Shown here piece by piece: positions 11,816 to 25,018 of a stretch of DNA of 64,000 bases; positions within the stretch are counted from its first letter, which is position 1, and each line of letters begins with the position of its first letter. The translations under genes and the position numbers were made by a program. Under the pieces are notes generated by a model. That model was not told where the DNA came from and made no database searches. It worked only from the letters and a program-made list of their open reading frames with translations. Source of the DNA: Hygrophila difformis (lineage: Eukaryota; Streptophyta; Magnoliopsida; Lamiales; Acanthaceae); NCBI GenBank assembly GCA_030278955.1, contig JAOANR010000011.1, positions 44,069,417 to 44,133,416 on the forward strand. The letters run 5' to 3'.

Positions 11816-12884
11816 TTTACTTTCAGTTTTTGTAATAGGACAGTGGCCTTTGGTGGACATCATTTACTTGATCGGTTGGGTATACTAGAGGCTAGGAATG
11901 TTTTTGGTAAAGGGAGGATCTGATGTGTGTAGCTGGGAGAGGGTGTTAACATTTGTGTGTTGGTACGTTGTCATTTGTGGGTTGGTATGTTATTATGAAC
12001 AAGAAGGGTTATGAGATGATTAGTTTCCTGAAAATTGTTACAAAGGATAGCTGTATTTAGTGCTTTGTTGGGTGTAGTGGTATGAGTCAAAGGCATCGAC
12101 TGTTGGTGGCTATAGGGCTGAGAAGATATGGAATAACTGGAAAAGAAAAAAGAAGATCAGGAGGATGTAGATGGAGGTCCTTCCATGGTTTTTGGGGGAT
12201 GGTGTGGATTGAGTTGCCTTACTTAGTAGCTTTTATGTCATCTGTATATCCTATCCAGGCTCTAACTGTTGTCCTCAATAGCTGTATTCTACCTTCTCCT
12301 AGTCCCTTTGTCCTTTTCGGTGCATTTGGATTGTTATATATTGCAGGGGAGAAGTGGATGAGGAGTAAGTTACAGGAGCGCCCTTAGTCAGCGGAAGCGA
12401 CTGCACGTTTGGGGAGAGGGGATGCGGAAGTGATGAGACAGTCTTTGACGTCTCATAGTTTGAGATCGAGAATGGCCATCCCAGTTTGGGGAAAAGTTGT
12501 AAACTATTAAGCTGCTCGAACCTGGTTCTGACGCCTCAGGTTTCCAAGCAAAGTTGCCCTGGAACGAGAGACACTCATTATGCGAAGGCTGCCATGCGAC
12601 GTTTGCTGCTACTTTGTTTTGGACTGCTGTTGCTGCTATGATGAGGTTGTTTGCTGCTGCGGAACTATGCTGATCCAGATTCTGTACAATACTGCAGCAT
12701 GCGGCCAGGTTCCACCTTGGAGCTTTTGGTGATCTTTGAAGTTGACTCTTTGTGTTTACTGGATAATTATTTCCTTGCGTGAGCATAGAGTTTTGGCCCC
12801 TCATCTTTTTTGATGTATTCTAACTATGATGTATTCCAACACTTGGTTTTGAAATGGAATAAAAAGCCTTTTCCTAAAAAAAAA
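11816..12884 (+). mobile_element. Poly(A)-tailed retroposon with 18-bp target-site duplication
   Basis: The 1,069-bp insert ends in AATAAAAAGCC...AAAAAAAAA and is bounded by perfect copies of ACAACTTATTACTATGCA at 11798-11815 and 12885-12902. That is the signature of L1-type target-primed insertion. The insert is GC-richer than its surroundings. It contains no recognisable reverse transcriptase; open frames such as 12082-12387 (+) and 12388-12804 (-) show no domain I know. It could be a 5'-truncated LINE 3' end or a retroposed cellular transcript. Confidence 0.85.
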
Positions 12885-12902
12885 ACAACTTATTACTATG
12901 CA

Positions 12903-13363
12903 AATTGATGACCACTCCAATACTAACTCATGAATCATCTAAGGATATCTGTATTCAAAGCCAAGATAAATGATTATGTGAAAACCACATTATCAAAAAC
13001 CATAGTTGTGAAAGAAACACTAAATATGTATCATCAAATTGAATGAAGTAATATATATTCGCATAAGAATGAGATCACCGATCTTATATAAAACTCTTTA
13101 AAGCGAATCATTGATTATAATACTCTATCTAAGTAATGAGATAGTAATAATTATATGCACTATTTATTTAATTGAATGTTTTAATGAATTTAAATCAGAT
13201 CAATTTAAATTTTTTATTCAAATGTATTATAAGTTGTAGTATAAAATCAGTATTTTATAATTTAATTAGAATTCAAAATAAATTTATAAAAATTAAATAC
13301 ATTTTTATCACTAATCATTACATCTCTCGAGACAATGGTATTAGTATTATCATTAATTATTGA

Positions 13364-13399
<36 letters not shown>

Positions 13400-14435
13400 G
13401 AATATATTTTTAAAATTAATGTAAATTAAAATATTTTCAATGAAATTCGATATAAATTTATAATAAAAATTATATTCATTTTATCGTTAATCATTATATC
13501 TCTCAAGACGTTAGTATTACCATTAGTTGTTGAATTAAATAATAATAATAATGAAAATTATTTTATGAGAATAATATAAATTAAAATATTTTGAATGAAA
13601 TTTTTTATCTTGAAGTAATTATATTTTTTAAAACTTTTCAATTCAAGGGTTTTTCATAGTGTGCAATAATGATATACAACCTGTTTTTTTTTTATAAATT
13701 TATTGTTATTATTTATATAGAAAAAGATAGAAAAAAATAGTATATGTGATAACTACACTTAATATTTAAAACTTTTTGAATAAACATCCCATGTTGAAAA
13801 AAAAATATTTTTTTACAGTTTTCAATTCAAAGATTTTTATGAGTGTGTAATAATTAATTGTATTTTTTATTTATACTTTTTAAAATTTACATAGAAAATA
13901 AAAGATATATACAATTAATGTGGAGAAGAGAGGAATTTTGGGGGAAAAAATATTAGTGAGATAGTAATAATCACATACATTATCTATTTAATTAAATATT
14001 TAATACATTTAAATTAGATCAATTTAAAATTTTTGAGTCATATGTATTATAAGTTATAGTATAAAATTAATATTTTATAATTTATTTAGAATTTAATATT
14101 AATTTATAATAAAAATTAAATACATTTTATCACTAATCATGACAATGGTTTTAGTATTATCATTTATTTTTGAAGTAACAATAATACAAAAATATAATTT
14201 CTGAAATTAGTTTAAATTAAATATTTTCAAAATAATGAAATTCCTTCTACTTTTTTCTTTATACTTTTTATATTTATATAAGAAATGGATAGAATAAAAA
14301 ATATAAAGGCAATTAATGTGGAGGAGAGAGGAGTTTTGAGGAAAATTTGTGGAGATACTCCACTTTAGTATATTATAAATTTGTACTCCGTATTAAATAT
14401 TTTTTAAATATAATCTTTTACATTTATTTCATATA
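12903..14435. repeat. AT-rich region with degenerate repeated segments
   Basis: A segment of about 200 bp at 13150-13365 recurs, diverged, at 13960-14175, and in part at 13440-13540. Shared blocks include TGTATTATAAGTT followed by AAATACATTTT..ATCACTAATCAT. A (TAA)n microsatellite lies at about 13364-13398. This looks like old, fragmented transposon sequence; no family was assigned and no gene is supported. Confidence 0.55.
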
Positions 14436-14640
14436 CTCCCTCCATTTCAAAATAAGTGTAATATAAGAAAATAACATGAGATTTAATGCAAGGAATAAAA
14501 GTACTTTAGTGGAAGTTTTATATCTTTAAAAGCATTCTATATATGGTAATATAAAATTTATTATGAAATACCCAAAAATGAAAAATGTTACATTTTTTTG
14601 ATGAGCGAAAAATGTTACATTTAAAAAGAAACGGTGGAAG
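14436..14640. mobile_element. Stowaway-like MITE (205 bp)
   Basis: It begins CTCCCTCCATTTCAAAATAA and ends with TTTAAAAAGAAACGGTGGAAG, with TA on both sides (14434-14435, 14641-14642). The right half also contains a short duplicated AAAATGTTACATTT. No coding capacity. Confidence 0.82.
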
Positions 14641-14776
14641 TATTATTCATTAGTATACTGTATTTATTTAAACACACATTTATACACATTTTATCTCATG
14701 GTATTACTTTTATAAAATAAAGAGTACATTATTTCCAAACACATAGTAGTAATCTTTTTCAGAACAGAACGTCTAA

Positions 14777-15222
14777 GGGTCTGCTTGTTTTGGTTTGTGA
14801 AAAAAAAAAGTCAGTGGAAGAAGGAGAATGAGGAAGAAGGAGAATTCAAAAGCAAAAACAACTTAAATAATTGTTTGGATGAATATTATTAAAGTTGCTT
14901 TTCAACGTAAACATGTTTAGATAAATTGTACGTAGAATGACTTTTGATATATTAAAATTACTAAAATGTGCATAAATATTATAAGGATATTTATAATTAA
15001 TTTTATTTCCTTTTTAAATAGGGTTATTTTTGTATTTTTATTATTAAATGATTTCTCCTTTTAAAAAAAGTAATCCCCTACATACTTTGGAAAAACGTAG
15101 AATTTTAACTTTTGCTTTTCCTTTTATTTTAAAAAAAGTCAAAACAAACAGCTAAAAAAATTCAAAAGGACTTTTGGAAGAAGCAAAAGTCAAAAGAGAA
15201 AAATTAAGACAAAACAAACCGG
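14777..15222. mobile_element. Possible MITE with imperfect inverted ends
   Basis: The left end GGGTCTGCTTGTTTTGG and the complement of the right end, AGCCGGTTTGTTTTGTC, match imperfectly. Subterminal GTCAGTGGAAGAAGG / CTTTTGGAAGAAGC blocks are partly complementary as well. I could not find a convincing target duplication, so the boundaries are approximate. Confidence 0.4.
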
Positions 15223-15404
15223 CTTTAAATCAAACGCACCATTCTTCTGAATTGGAAAGGAGACTTTTCTAAACAGCGCGGAATAATAGGAACCACCTGG
15301 CGCGCGCACACACACAAAAAAAAGGGGAAGTACACTAGATACTTCCTTTTTAATAATAAGAATGATTTTTTTTAACTAGTTTTATTCAATTTTGATTTAT
15401 GATT

Positions 15405-15474
15405 CCCCTCTGTAATTGTGTGGCATGAGCTCCCACCACCCTTTTCCAGGCCTTCAATGGCTCCTCAAAAAAAA
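15405..15474 (+). mobile_element. Very short 5'-truncated LINE 3' end (70 bp)
   Basis: A 70-bp GC-richer segment ending GGCTCCTCAAAAAAAA is flanked by TGATTTATGATT at 15393-15404 and 15475-15486. A poly(A) end plus a 12-bp target duplication is the mark of a truncated non-LTR insertion. The tail resembles the ends of the LINE at 49 kb and the fragment at 40.95 kb (GGCTTCGG...AAAA). Confidence 0.65.
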
Positions 15475-15619
15475 TGATTTATGATTGATATCGGAGTTAT
15501 AGAAGAATAAATAAAATAAAATCCTCTTAGATTTGTCACATCTAATTTTAAAATATTAGATTTCTATAATTTTTACATATATACTCATGTCTTGAAAAAT
15601 GACACATGTACTATTCATT

Positions 15620-15960
15620 ACGTAATTTGTTTAATTCTTTTAACATAACTATATAAATAAAATATATTCAAGTAAATATTATTATATCCGTCTAATAACA
15701 TAACTATATAAATAAAATATATTCAATTAAATATTTTTATATCCGTCAAACATAACTATACAAATAAAATATATTCAATTAAATATTATTATATCCGTCT
15801 AATAAAATATATTCAATTATTATTAAATATATTCATTACGTAATTTGTTTAATTCTTTTAACATAACTATACAAATAAAATATATTCAATTAAATATTAT
15901 TATATCCGTCTAATAACATAATTTGTTTAAATAAAATATATTCAATTAAATATTATTATA
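15620..15960. repeat. AT-rich minisatellite, variable units
   Basis: The block TAACATAACTATA(T/C)AAATAAAATATATTCAA followed by TAAATATTATTATATCCGTC recurs four to five times with deletions. A larger piece including CATTACGTAATTTGTTTAAT is also repeated (15618 and 15834). Confidence 0.8.
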
Positions 15961-16018
15961 GTTTTAGAATATTAATTTAACTAGAGTTATTAATTATTCA
16001 AAATCTTCATAAACAATA

Positions 16019-16265
16019 CTCTCCATGTTCCTAAATAGTTGTATTTTTCAGCTCAATTTCAATAATCAAGATTGACATTAATTAACTAATAAATTTCCAT
16101 TTTTATCTTTTAACCAAACTCATTCTTAATAAATGTCAAGAAATAACATTTATATAAAGTAAAAGACAATATAGTAAAAATATAACATAATTATTTATAA
16201 CTATGACAAATATTTTGAAACATTTTTGAATTTCTAAAATGACAATTAAAAAGAAACGGAGTGAG
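16019..16265. mobile_element. Stowaway-like MITE cut at its right end by the gypsy insertion
   Basis: It starts CTCTCCATGTTCCTAAATAG after TA (16017-16018) and ends TTTAAAAAGAAACGGAGTGAG-like sequence just at the left target duplication of the gypsy element. The last TGAG plus T of the TSD and the A at 28113 restore a TA flank. The interior (ATTCTTAATAAATGTCAA, ACATTTATATAAAGT) is shared with the MITE at 38420-38721. Confidence 0.72.
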
Positions 16266-16266
16266 T

Positions 16267-19200
16267 TGTAACACCCCGAAATTCATCCTCATAAGGTTTC
16301 AGAATGTTATCGCCACACTTGTCAGTCAGGCTCGCCCTTTGGCTAACTTAATTGACAAGTGCTACGGCTAAATATCTTCACATATAAATTTTTGTAATAT
16401 GGACTTTAAAAATTATTGCCAATTTTATAAAATATAGTCATAAGAAAATTTAAAGTACTTAATACCAAAGCCATTGTTCTTTCTCACGCGGAATCATAAA
16501 CTAAAGGCAATATATAAGACATTAATAATTAAAAGTACGTGGTTCCTTAAAGCAACAATCTTTTTGATGAAAGGTAATCCCATCCCCAAATGCTCATGTC
16601 ATGAGATGCAGTTCACATGTCAGCTCCAATATCTGTAAAAAGATAACACAACAACTTTTTATCAGTACAATGGTACTGAGTAAGTCAACCCGCTCCACTT
16701 TAAGAAGTGGATTTTAAAATAATGGTTGATACTCATTTAAAAAAAAAAATAATTTTCACTTTTTCTTTTAAAAAGGATCACACACATTGCCTTTAACAAA
16801 ATAAATAACTTTCGTTCTTACCATTGTAGCAACTATGCACAAGAGGACACCATTTTCCATATATCATATCATATCATATCATATCATATCGATCATAAGT
16901 CATGATCAGCATGCAGCGGACTCATATACAGACACATTCCGGAGCCTCGGGTAACCCATCACGGATACACCCAAGAGTATAGACTCATACATGCAACAAC
17001 GCCGTTTTGGCACAATTTGTCAACAATGCCGTCTTGGCATATTTAGAGGGGGAGGCCCCGCAAGACACATCCCTAGTGCATTAGCCCTCTATCAAGTATG
17101 GCATCTTACTCAAGTTAATAGTGCACAATGGATTTAAAAGAGTTTTTCACAATTTTCCACATAATATCCTCTTTAAAAGAGTTTTCAACAATTTCACGGG
17201 AGTAACCTCATAACAAGGGCATTCAATAATGCCAAATATCATTTCAACATTTAACTCCCATATCAATATCTCATAGATATGAAAATATCATTTCATGGAT
17301 CTCAAAATCCAACAATTTCTCATTTGGACCAAATATCAAGTCCAATGTCGCAGTTTACGCCAAGTCAGTTTAAAAATTCATATGAAAGGTGATTGCTTCG
17401 AAATTTAAACTGTAGATACTCAACACATAGTTGAACAAGTTTCATGTTTTACACTTTTCAAAATAAGGTATGGAAATAGTTCAAAAATTGAGTTCTTTTC
17501 AGAACATGTATTCTGTCAGAAATTCAATGGTGACTCTATAATTTTCAACAGGTTTTAAAAATAGTAATTTGCAACCAAAAATTCTAAAATTTTACTACAA
17601 GGTAGATAACATATAGATAAATATTTTTCATGAATAAACCATTTAGGTTTGAAACACTTAAGACCTTCAAAAATGAGGAATTCAGAAACACTATCATTTC
17701 TTAGATTTCAACAAAAAGAGATTTCGACCTTTCGATAAAGCGGATCCCATAACTTTTTCATATGAGTTCTAAAAATTATAAATGTTTCCAGAAATATACT
17801 CAACTCAATAAGGAACAAGTTTTATGAAGGAACCTTTGAGGTATAATGAACCAAAATATTTTAAAAAGATGGATCATTACGTAAACGAAAAACGGACAGA
17901 TTTTGGTATAATGAGGGAATTCTAATTTTGTACTCTTAAAACATGAATGAGGATCTCCAAACTTAAAGAGAGAGTGTTAACTTACAGAATAGATGTATAA
18001 GACCAAGGAGATTCAAAGATAATGGCCGTTATAACACAAGATTCGCACCACAAATTACGGGTTTCGCTGAAATTCGACAAATAGAGGGAAATCAATTTAT
18101 AGTATAAAAATAAAAGATTTAGATCTCTAAGATACAAGTTTCAAGGATGATATCTTACTAACCAAGTGTTGAGAAGAATTAGAACTCTTAGAATGATGAA
18201 GGTTGCCAAGCCTACAAGACTCCACAATCCTTAAGATATGCTCACTATGTGGGAGAACTTTGAAGAATAAAATGGGTAGTGAATTTGGCTAATGAGATGG
18301 ATGAGATTGGTGTGTTTGAAGGCTAGAAACTCCCTCTATTTATAGGCTAAGATTTGAACAATTGAACATGACACATTGTGAGAGTGATTACAACCTCACC
18401 AATCATCCAATTAAGTGTGTCTTGAGCAATAATGGTTAGAGTATTTGTATCCACTCATTTGGTCCTTATAGCCTAACAAAGAGGCTATTAATTTGGGAGG
18501 CTATTAATTTTGTCCATCATGTTGTCTATTAACATAATGGTTTGCCTATTATGGAGGCTATTAATCTTGGTGGGTTCAAGAGATAATTGATCACCTTTCT
18601 TTGCTAGCCATTCATCCAAGACTCTTGTTAATCATGTTGATTTTTCATCTATTTGTTTAGGAAGAAAATTTCTTGCAATTGCTTTTTAACCTTATATTTG
18701 TGTAAGTAGTGTATCATGAAAATGATTGAAGTATTAGCTTGTCTAGAAAAATCATTATTCTTGCCATTATTTAGTGGCATGCATTTATACTCAATGAGTT
18801 GGATATGATAATATAATATTTATTTATTTATTTCAAGTATTGTATTTATATTAATGTGCTTTCAAAAAGATAATAATAATATACTTGCATGGTTTTATTT
18901 TATTCATAACAATACTCAAACCACAAAGTCTTCATGTCATCATCAAATAAAAATTATAATCTATGAATATATTTTCTTATATATAAAAGTTAATTCTCAT
19001 AGATTCACATAAAAACTCATACTTTTATTTTTATAAAAATTTATTCCATAATGAATACCAAAGTACTTAAAATATTCACATTCTATCCTCATAAAAATTT
19101 TCAAGACCAATGTGTATATATATAAAAACTTATATATATAATTTAAACAATAGATTTAAAAACTATATAATTCTATTACCCTTGATATTGAAATTCATAT

Positions 19201-19355
19201 TTCTTTTGGAAAAGACAAATTTACATATATAGTTTTTCAAGTGTTGTTTTGTAGAAAAAAAACAATATACTAATTCTTTAAGCAAGTGATTAAATATTTA
19301 GTAAAAGCCTCTTTAGTGAATTACAATTATTTCGGGTAATTTCTATGGTATTACA
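16267..19355 (-). repeat. 3' LTR of the gypsy element
   Basis: This is the downstream LTR in the element's own sense. It matches 25019-28107 base for base apart from about ten substitutions and no length change. It holds a short (ATATC)n run near 16859-16890, paired GCCGTTTTGGCA/GCCGTCTTGGCA motifs near 17000, and a minus-strand TATAAATA at 18337-18344. Confidence 0.97.
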
Positions 19356-19356
19356 A

Positions 19357-19369
19357 TCCACCCTCCTTA
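19357..19369 (-). promoter_or_regulatory. Polypurine tract of the gypsy element
   Basis: On the minus strand the bases just before the 3' LTR read AAGGAGGGTGGAT, a purine-rich tract directly abutting TGTAA. This is the expected plus-strand primer position. Confidence 0.75.
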
Positions 19370-19532
19370 AGAATCAACTTCGTCCTCGAAGTTTTAATGA
19401 AAAATACTATGGCAATCTAATATGCGGAATATAAGATAAAAGTTAATGGAAAAGAAAAAAAATAGGAGATTTTGAACATACCCTATCAAGATTGTGTCGG
19501 GTGGTTACATCCTCCTCCCCTTAAGCCTACAG

Positions 19533-22500
19533 TTATGTCCCCATAACTGTTATTTGGTCGTTTAAAAAGAGATTGGGGTAGCGTTGCTTCATATCATCCT
19601 CTAGTTCCCATGTTGCTTCTTCCGTACCATGATTGGACCAAAGTACTTTAACAATCCGGGTGGTCTTGTTCCTTGTCGTTCTTTCTTTGATGTCGAGTAT
19701 TTGGATTGGATACTCTTCATAAGTTAGATCTTCTTTGAGTTCAATTACTTCCTGTTGAAGTACATGGGTTGGGTCATACACATATTTCTTTAACTGTGAA
19801 ACATGGAACACATTGTGCACTCGAGATAGTTGTGGCGGTAGGGCTAGTCTGTATGCCAGGGTTCCGACTCGTTCCAGAATGTCATACGGTCCAATATATC
19901 GAGGACTTAACTTTCCTCGCTTTCCAAAACGCATCACTCCTTTCATAGGTGATATTTTCAGCATAACCTTATCTCCAACTTGAAATTCTAGGTCTTGTCG
20001 CCTAACATCGGCATAACTTTTCTGTCGATCTTGTGCTGCCTTCATTTTCCCTTGGATCATCTTGATCTTTTGGGTCATGTCTTCAATGAGTTGCGGCCCA
20101 ACCACAATAGAATTATCACATTTTTCCCAACATAATGGGCTTCGGCACTTGCGTCCATAGAGTGCCTCAAACGGTGCCATACCTATACTAGCATGATAGC
20201 TGTTATTGTAAGAGAACTCTATCAAAGGTAGATGCCTTTCCCAACTTCCTTTAAATTCAAGAACACATGCCCTCAGCATGTCCTCCAGTGTTTGGATTGT
20301 CCTTTCTGTTTGTCCATCCGTCATCGGGTGAAAAGCGGTGCTCATTTTAATTTGGGTACCAAGAGCTTCTTGCAGCCTGGTCCAAAAATGACAGACAAAT
20401 CTGCTGTCTCTATCAGAGATTATATCATGTGGTACTCCATGTCGTCGAACCACGTTATTGATATATGCTCTTGCTAATTGATCCATAGACCATGTATCCT
20501 TCATTGGTATGAAGATCGCAATCTTTGTCAATCTATCAACAATTACCCAAATTTTATTCATTCCTTTTGGTGATCGTGGTAGTCCTGAAACAAAATCCAT
20601 TGATATACTATCCCATTTCCAACTCGGGATTTCCAATGGTTTCATGAGTCCTAAGGGCTTCTGACGTACTGCTTTAACCTTTTGACAGGTTAAACATCTA
20701 GCCACAAACTCAACAACCTCATTCTTCATCCTTGGCCACCAATAAACTTTCTTTAAATCCTTATAAAGCTTATCACCCCCTGGATGTACTGAATATGGGG
20801 TGTTGTGGCCTTCTTCCATTAATCTTCGTTTTAGCTCTACGCATTTATGCGGTACGCACCATCTTCCTTTGAAGCGAATGCTTCCATCCTCATGGATTGC
20901 AAAACCAATTGCTTTTCCTTCAACAACCTTCTTCTTGATCCTTTCAAGCTTTATGTCGCCTGTTTGAGCACTGCGTATTTCATCAAATACCGTAGATTCA
21001 ATGGTCATAGCATTAATGACATTTTCCACAGTTCCATAATGGACTAGCTCCGTATCTACCTTGACCAAGTCCATATACAGTTTCGAAGGTAAGATAAGAG
21101 TATTTGCCACGTGTCGAGTCTTGCGGCTCAACGCATCTGCGACCACATTAGCTTTCCCTTCATGGTAGGCGATGTCCAAATCATAATCCTTGATCAACTC
21201 TAACCATCTGCGTTGCCTCATGTTTAACTCCTTCTGAGTAAATATGTACTTAAGGCTCTTGTGGTCGGTGAATATCCGACAAGTTCGTCCGTACAAGTAG
21301 TGTCGCCAAATCTTTAATGCGAACACTACCGCTGCTAATTCTAGGTCGTGCGTCGGATAATTCTCCTCATGAGGCTTCAATTGTCGTGATGCATATGCAA
21401 TGACTTGTTGTTGTTGCATTAAAACAAACCCTAGCCCCTCTTTTGAAGCGTCACTATACACTTCAAAATCTCCATTCTCTGTTGGCAATGTTAAAATTGG
21501 TGCTGTTGTGAGGCGTTTCTTTAACTCTTGAAATGATGATTCACACTTTTCTGTCCATTCATACTTCAAGCCTTTCTTCAAAAGTTGAGTCAGAGGTCGT
21601 GCAACTTTGGAAAAGTCCTTGACGAACCTCCTGTAATATCCAGCCAGTCCAAGAAATCTTCTCACTTCTGTTTGATTAGTAGGCGTAGGCCACTCGGTGA
21701 TTGCTGATATTTTTGCTGGGTCAACAGAAACTCCATCAGTTGATACAACGTGGCCTAAAAATCCTACTTTTTCTAGCCAAAAGTCACACTTGGACAACTT
21801 GGCATAGAGTTGGTGTTTCCTTAATGTCTCTAGCACCTGATGCAAGTGTTGCTCATGTTCTTCATTGCTCTTTGAATAGATCAAGATGTCGTCGATGAAA
21901 ATGACTACACATTGATCTAACAATTCTCGAAACACATCATTCATGAGATTCATGAATACTGCTGGGGCATTTGTTAGCCCAAAGGACATCACTGTAAATT
22001 CGTAATGTCCATAACGTGTCCTGAAAGCAGTTTTCGGAATATCCTTTTCAGCGATTCGCAGTTGATGATAACCGGATCGCAAATCTATCTTGGAGAATAC
22101 CGTTGCACCTTTAAGTTGATCGAAAAGGTCATCAATCCTAGGTAACGGGTATTTGTTTTTAACCGTTACCTGATTTAAACCTCTATAATCGATACAAAGA
22201 CGTAACCCTCCATCTTTCTTCTTGAAGAATAAGACTGGTGCTCCCCACGGCGACGTGCTAGGTCGTATATACCCCTTTTGTAATAATTCCTCAAGTTGCT
22301 CCTTGAGTTCATTCATTTCTAGGGTTGCCATGCGATAAGGAGCTTTTGATACAGGTTTTGTTCCGGGAAGTAGATCGATTGTAAACTCGACTTCACATTC
22401 TGGAGGCATTCCAGGAATTTCTTCTGGGAATACATCTGGATACTCCCTCACTACTGGAATGTCATTAATTTTATTCTCCTTTAACTTGAGGTTATGGATA

Positions 22501-24323
22501 TAGCATGCATAAAGCATATATCTTTTCTGCATAAGACTATAAAATTTTAAGGCATTTACTACCTTAGTCTTACGTTTGGGGAGTTGGACATAGTAGTTGA
22601 CCTTTTTGCCTCTCGTCTTAGACAGTGTAATTTTGTGTTTCTGACACTCAATTACAGCTTTATATTGGGTAAGCCAATCCATTCCCAATATAATATCAAA
22701 ATCTTTAAGGTCAAATTCTACTAAGTTTGCATAGAACTCAAGGTTCTTAATGACTATAGGAATCCCATCGTATCGTTTGGTGCACGATACAATTTTTCCC
22801 GAAGGCAACTGAATTCCTAAGTTAATCATTTTAGGTTTTGGCATCTCTAATTCAGGCAAGATTCTAGAAGAGATAAACGAACAACTTGCTCCAGAATCGA
22901 ATAAAACCTTAACAGGCACACTTAAAGCCGTAAATGTACCTGTTATCACATCCCCTTGAGTTGAAAGATCTGCCTGATTAATAACATTGAGCCGCCCTAT
23001 AGGTGCTCCATGGTTCCCTTGTTGGTTTCTATTTTGCTGAGGCCTCTGTCCTTGATTATTTCCGTTTCGCACATCCTGATTATTTGGTTGAGTGGGGATA
23101 TTGATAAGGTCATCTCTTTTTATAATATTTTCAATGCGGGTCTTACACTCCTTCCTCATATGACCTTCTCGGCCACATCTATAACATGTACCCGGCTTGG
23201 GGCATCCCCTAGCCAAGTGGGGCTTGTTGCATTTTGGGCATTGTGGTATGTACCCTTCATGGTTTCTAGTACCATTGTTGCCCCCTCCTTTGTTTCCCTG
23301 GACGGGTCGATTCTGCCCACCTCGAATATTGCCTTTATTGTTGCTGAGGTGGTTGTTGTTGCTGCTGCTTCCTCGGTTGTCCCGAATCCTCTTGTCCTGT
23401 CCTTGGAACCCGCGGCTAGACTCCCCGGCTTTTCTCTTCATCTGTTGTACACGAGAAACTGCGACAGCTCGATCGTAGATCGCTTGGAGGGTAGGATACT
23501 GAACTCCAGCCACCACTTCTCTAATGGAAAGGTTTAATCCCATTTCGAACTTCTGTGCCTTCTCGGCATCGGTGGAGACTAACTTAGGAGCAAATCTGAC
23601 TAACTCCTTGAATCTGACATAGTATTCTTGTACAGATTGTGCTCCTTGTCGTAACGATAGAAACTCTTCATACATTGCTGCTTTGGTACTCATCGGGTAA
23701 AACCTTTCTCTTAGAGCTTCTGTAAAGTTTTCCCATGTATACTCCTCATCATCATCTAGCTCTCTCTTCTGTAACTGCCACCAGTCATCTGCATCACCTC
23801 CTAAAAAGTACAAGGCTACAGTAATCTTCTGCTCATCTGGGCAACGAGTCGCTTCGAGTAGCTTGTTGAAACTTTTTATCCAATCCTCCAATTTAGTAGG
23901 GTCCTCCTGCCCATCATAACGAGGTGGTCTGTATTGGTTCACCACTGCTAGGTGATTGAGCTGGGCTTGAGGTGGCGGCACAGCTGCTGTGGCTTGATTA
24001 ATTTGACCCTGACTCAAGGCAATGAGCATTTGCTCAATGATCCTTAGGCGATCATTGTCAAGCGAGTTTGGCGTGTTTCGATTCTGAGGGGTTTGGTTGT
24101 TGGGTGCTCCCTGATTAGGAGGTACCATGTTGTGTCCAACGCCCTGATTGTTGGTGATGTCAGGGTGATATATGTTGTGTGCAGGTGGTACAGCTTGTTG
24201 ATTGGATACACCCGGTGCTGCTGGCACTTCGTGGTTAGTCATGTTCGGATTTTGGTGTGGCTCCATGTTGTTGAGGGCATTAACACTTCGGAGGGTTTTT
24301 CTAGTCCTTGCACGGGGTGCCAT
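19533..24323 (-). CDS. Gypsy gag-pol polyprotein (1,596 aa), intact
   Basis: One uninterrupted frame encodes all retrotransposon functions. Approximate positions: retrotransposon gag domain 130-300; zinc knuckle [14 protein letters not shown] at 378-391; aspartic protease [10 protein letters not shown] near 472; reverse transcriptase with FIDDILIYS at 808-816; RNase H starting near [10 protein letters not shown] (950); integrase HHCC zinc finger from [11 protein letters not shown] to CLTCQ (1175-1210), followed by the catalytic core with SMDFV and ISDRDSRF. The tail (about 1540-1590, ending [15 protein letters not shown]) looks like a chromodomain, which in chromoviruses steers insertion to heterochromatin. 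No frameshift or stop was seen, so the copy may be autonomous. The start is the first ATG after the leader ([10 protein letters not shown]). Confidence 0.97.
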   Translation of the reverse strand: MAPRARTRKTLRSVNALNNMEPHQNPNMTNHEVPAAPGVSNQQAVPPAHNIYHPDITNNQGVGHNMVPPNQGAPNNQTPQNRNTPNSLDNDRLRIIEQMLIALSQGQINQATAAVPPPQAQLNHLAVVNQYRPPRYDGQEDPTKLEDWIKSFNKLLEATRCPDEQKITVALYFLGGDADDWWQLQKRELDDDEEYTWENFTEALRERFYPMSTKAAMYEEFLSLRQGAQSVQEYYVRFKELVRFAPKLVSTDAEKAQKFEMGLNLSIREVVAGVQYPTLQAIYDRAVAVSRVQQMKRKAGESSRGFQGQDKRIRDNRGSSSNNNHLSNNKGNIRGGQNRPVQGNKGGGNNGTRNHEGYIPQCPKCNKPHLARGCPKPGTCYRCGREGHMRKECKTRIENIIKRDDLINIPTQPNNQDVRNGNNQGQRPQQNRNQQGNHGAPIGRLNVINQADLSTQGDVITGTFTALSVPVKVLFDSGASCSFISSRILPELEMPKPKMINLGIQLPSGKIVSCTKRYDGIPIVIKNLEFYANLVEFDLKDFDIILGMDWLTQYKAVIECQKHKITLSKTRGKKVNYYVQLPKRKTKVVNALKFYSLMQKRYMLYACYIHNLKLKENKINDIPVVREYPDVFPEEIPGMPPECEVEFTIDLLPGTKPVSKAPYRMATLEMNELKEQLEELLQKGYIRPSTSPWGAPVLFFKKKDGGLRLCIDYRGLNQVTVKNKYPLPRIDDLFDQLKGATVFSKIDLRSGYHQLRIAEKDIPKTAFRTRYGHYEFTVMSFGLTNAPAVFMNLMNDVFRELLDQCVVIFIDDILIYSKSNEEHEQHLHQVLETLRKHQLYAKLSKCDFWLEKVGFLGHVVSTDGVSVDPAKISAITEWPTPTNQTEVRRFLGLAGYYRRFVKDFSKVARPLTQLLKKGLKYEWTEKCESSFQELKKRLTTAPILTLPTENGDFEVYSDASKEGLGFVLMQQQQVIAYASRQLKPHEENYPTHDLELAAVVFALKIWRHYLYGRTCRIFTDHKSLKYIFTQKELNMRQRRWLELIKDYDLDIAYHEGKANVVADALSRKTRHVANTLILPSKLYMDLVKVDTELVHYGTVENVINAMTIESTVFDEIRSAQTGDIKLERIKKKVVEGKAIGFAIHEDGSIRFKGRWCVPHKCVELKRRLMEEGHNTPYSVHPGGDKLYKDLKKVYWWPRMKNEVVEFVARCLTCQKVKAVRQKPLGLMKPLEIPSWKWDSISMDFVSGLPRSPKGMNKIWVIVDRLTKIAIFIPMKDTWSMDQLARAYINNVVRRHGVPHDIISDRDSRFVCHFWTRLQEALGTQIKMSTAFHPMTDGQTERTIQTLEDMLRACVLEFKGSWERHLPLIEFSYNNSYHASIGMAPFEALYGRKCRSPLCWEKCDNSIVVGPQLIEDMTQKIKMIQGKMKAAQDRQKSYADVRRQDLEFQVGDKVMLKISPMKGVMRFGKRGKLSPRYIGPYDILERVGTLAYRLALPPQLSRVHNVFHVSQLKKYVYDPTHVLQQEVIELKEDLTYEEYPIQILDIKERTTRNKTTRIVKVLWSNHGTEEATWELEDDMKQRYPNLFLNDQITVMGT

Positions 24324-25003
24324 TCTGCTAAGGATGGTTAAGCAAGAGTGAGTTCAAGTCTAAGGGATGATTATGTCCTAAAACTCGTTAGGTCATAGTA
24401 TAAGGATGAGTTAACGCAGAAATGTCTAAGTTAGGAGTATGACTTTATTTAGAGATTAACCAGAAGGAATGAAATAACAAGATTTATTTCATAAATCTAG
24501 AGAATATTACAAGATAGAGAATTTAAAAAGAGCACTTATAATAAGGTCAAATGACTTAGTATATCATAACAATATATATTTTTTTTTTAAAAAAAATTTT
24601 ATAAAAAATGATGCATGCTCATGAATGCATATGTCCCCACCCCAAAAATAATTTCAAAGTTTCAAAATTTAACATAGCCCATATGGGCCTTTGAAAAATA
24701 TTTTGCATATTTCTTTCTCAAAATGGACTTTTTTTTTTATCCATAAACCGGAGTTAAACTGTCGCATCCCTTAGTCAAGCTCGCCTTGTTGCTAACTTAA
24801 CCAAGAAATGCTAAGATTAGAGGGTACCGCCTTCTAAGTAATTTGCCAACTAGTTAAAATATAGAGCTACAAAGTTGATTCCCAGGAAAGACTGGTAGAG
24901 CCACCGGCTGACGGGCAATCTTTAAAAACCAGACTCCTTAGACAGAATCAGCTCATGCAGTTCTATATTTAACAGTTTACAAATACTTAGAGTTTAAAAA
25001 TAC
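24324..25003 (-). other. Untranslated leader of the gypsy element
   Basis: This 680-bp stretch lies between the primer site and the gag start. It is non-coding. At 24765-24835 it contains a diverged copy of an LTR-edge segment (GTCAAGCTCGCC...GCTAACTTAA..AA) that matches 25065-25115. Confidence 0.7.
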
Positions 25004-25015
25004 GCTCTGATACCA
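25004..25015 (-). promoter_or_regulatory. Primer-binding site for initiator tRNA-Met
   Basis: The minus strand reads TGGTATCAGAGC, the complement of the 3' end of plant initiator tRNA-Met, three bases inside the 5' LTR edge (25019). This sets the element's direction and matches its gag-pol strand. Confidence 0.95.
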
Positions 25016-25018
25016 CTC

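Noticed and set aside
12082..12804. Two open frames in the poly(A)-tailed retroposon as genes
   Set aside because: They lie on opposite strands, show no domain, and are contained in a retroposed segment with no promoter evidence.
20232..24341. Plus-strand open frames within the gypsy polyprotein
   Set aside because: They are antisense shadows of the long minus-strand gag-pol frame.
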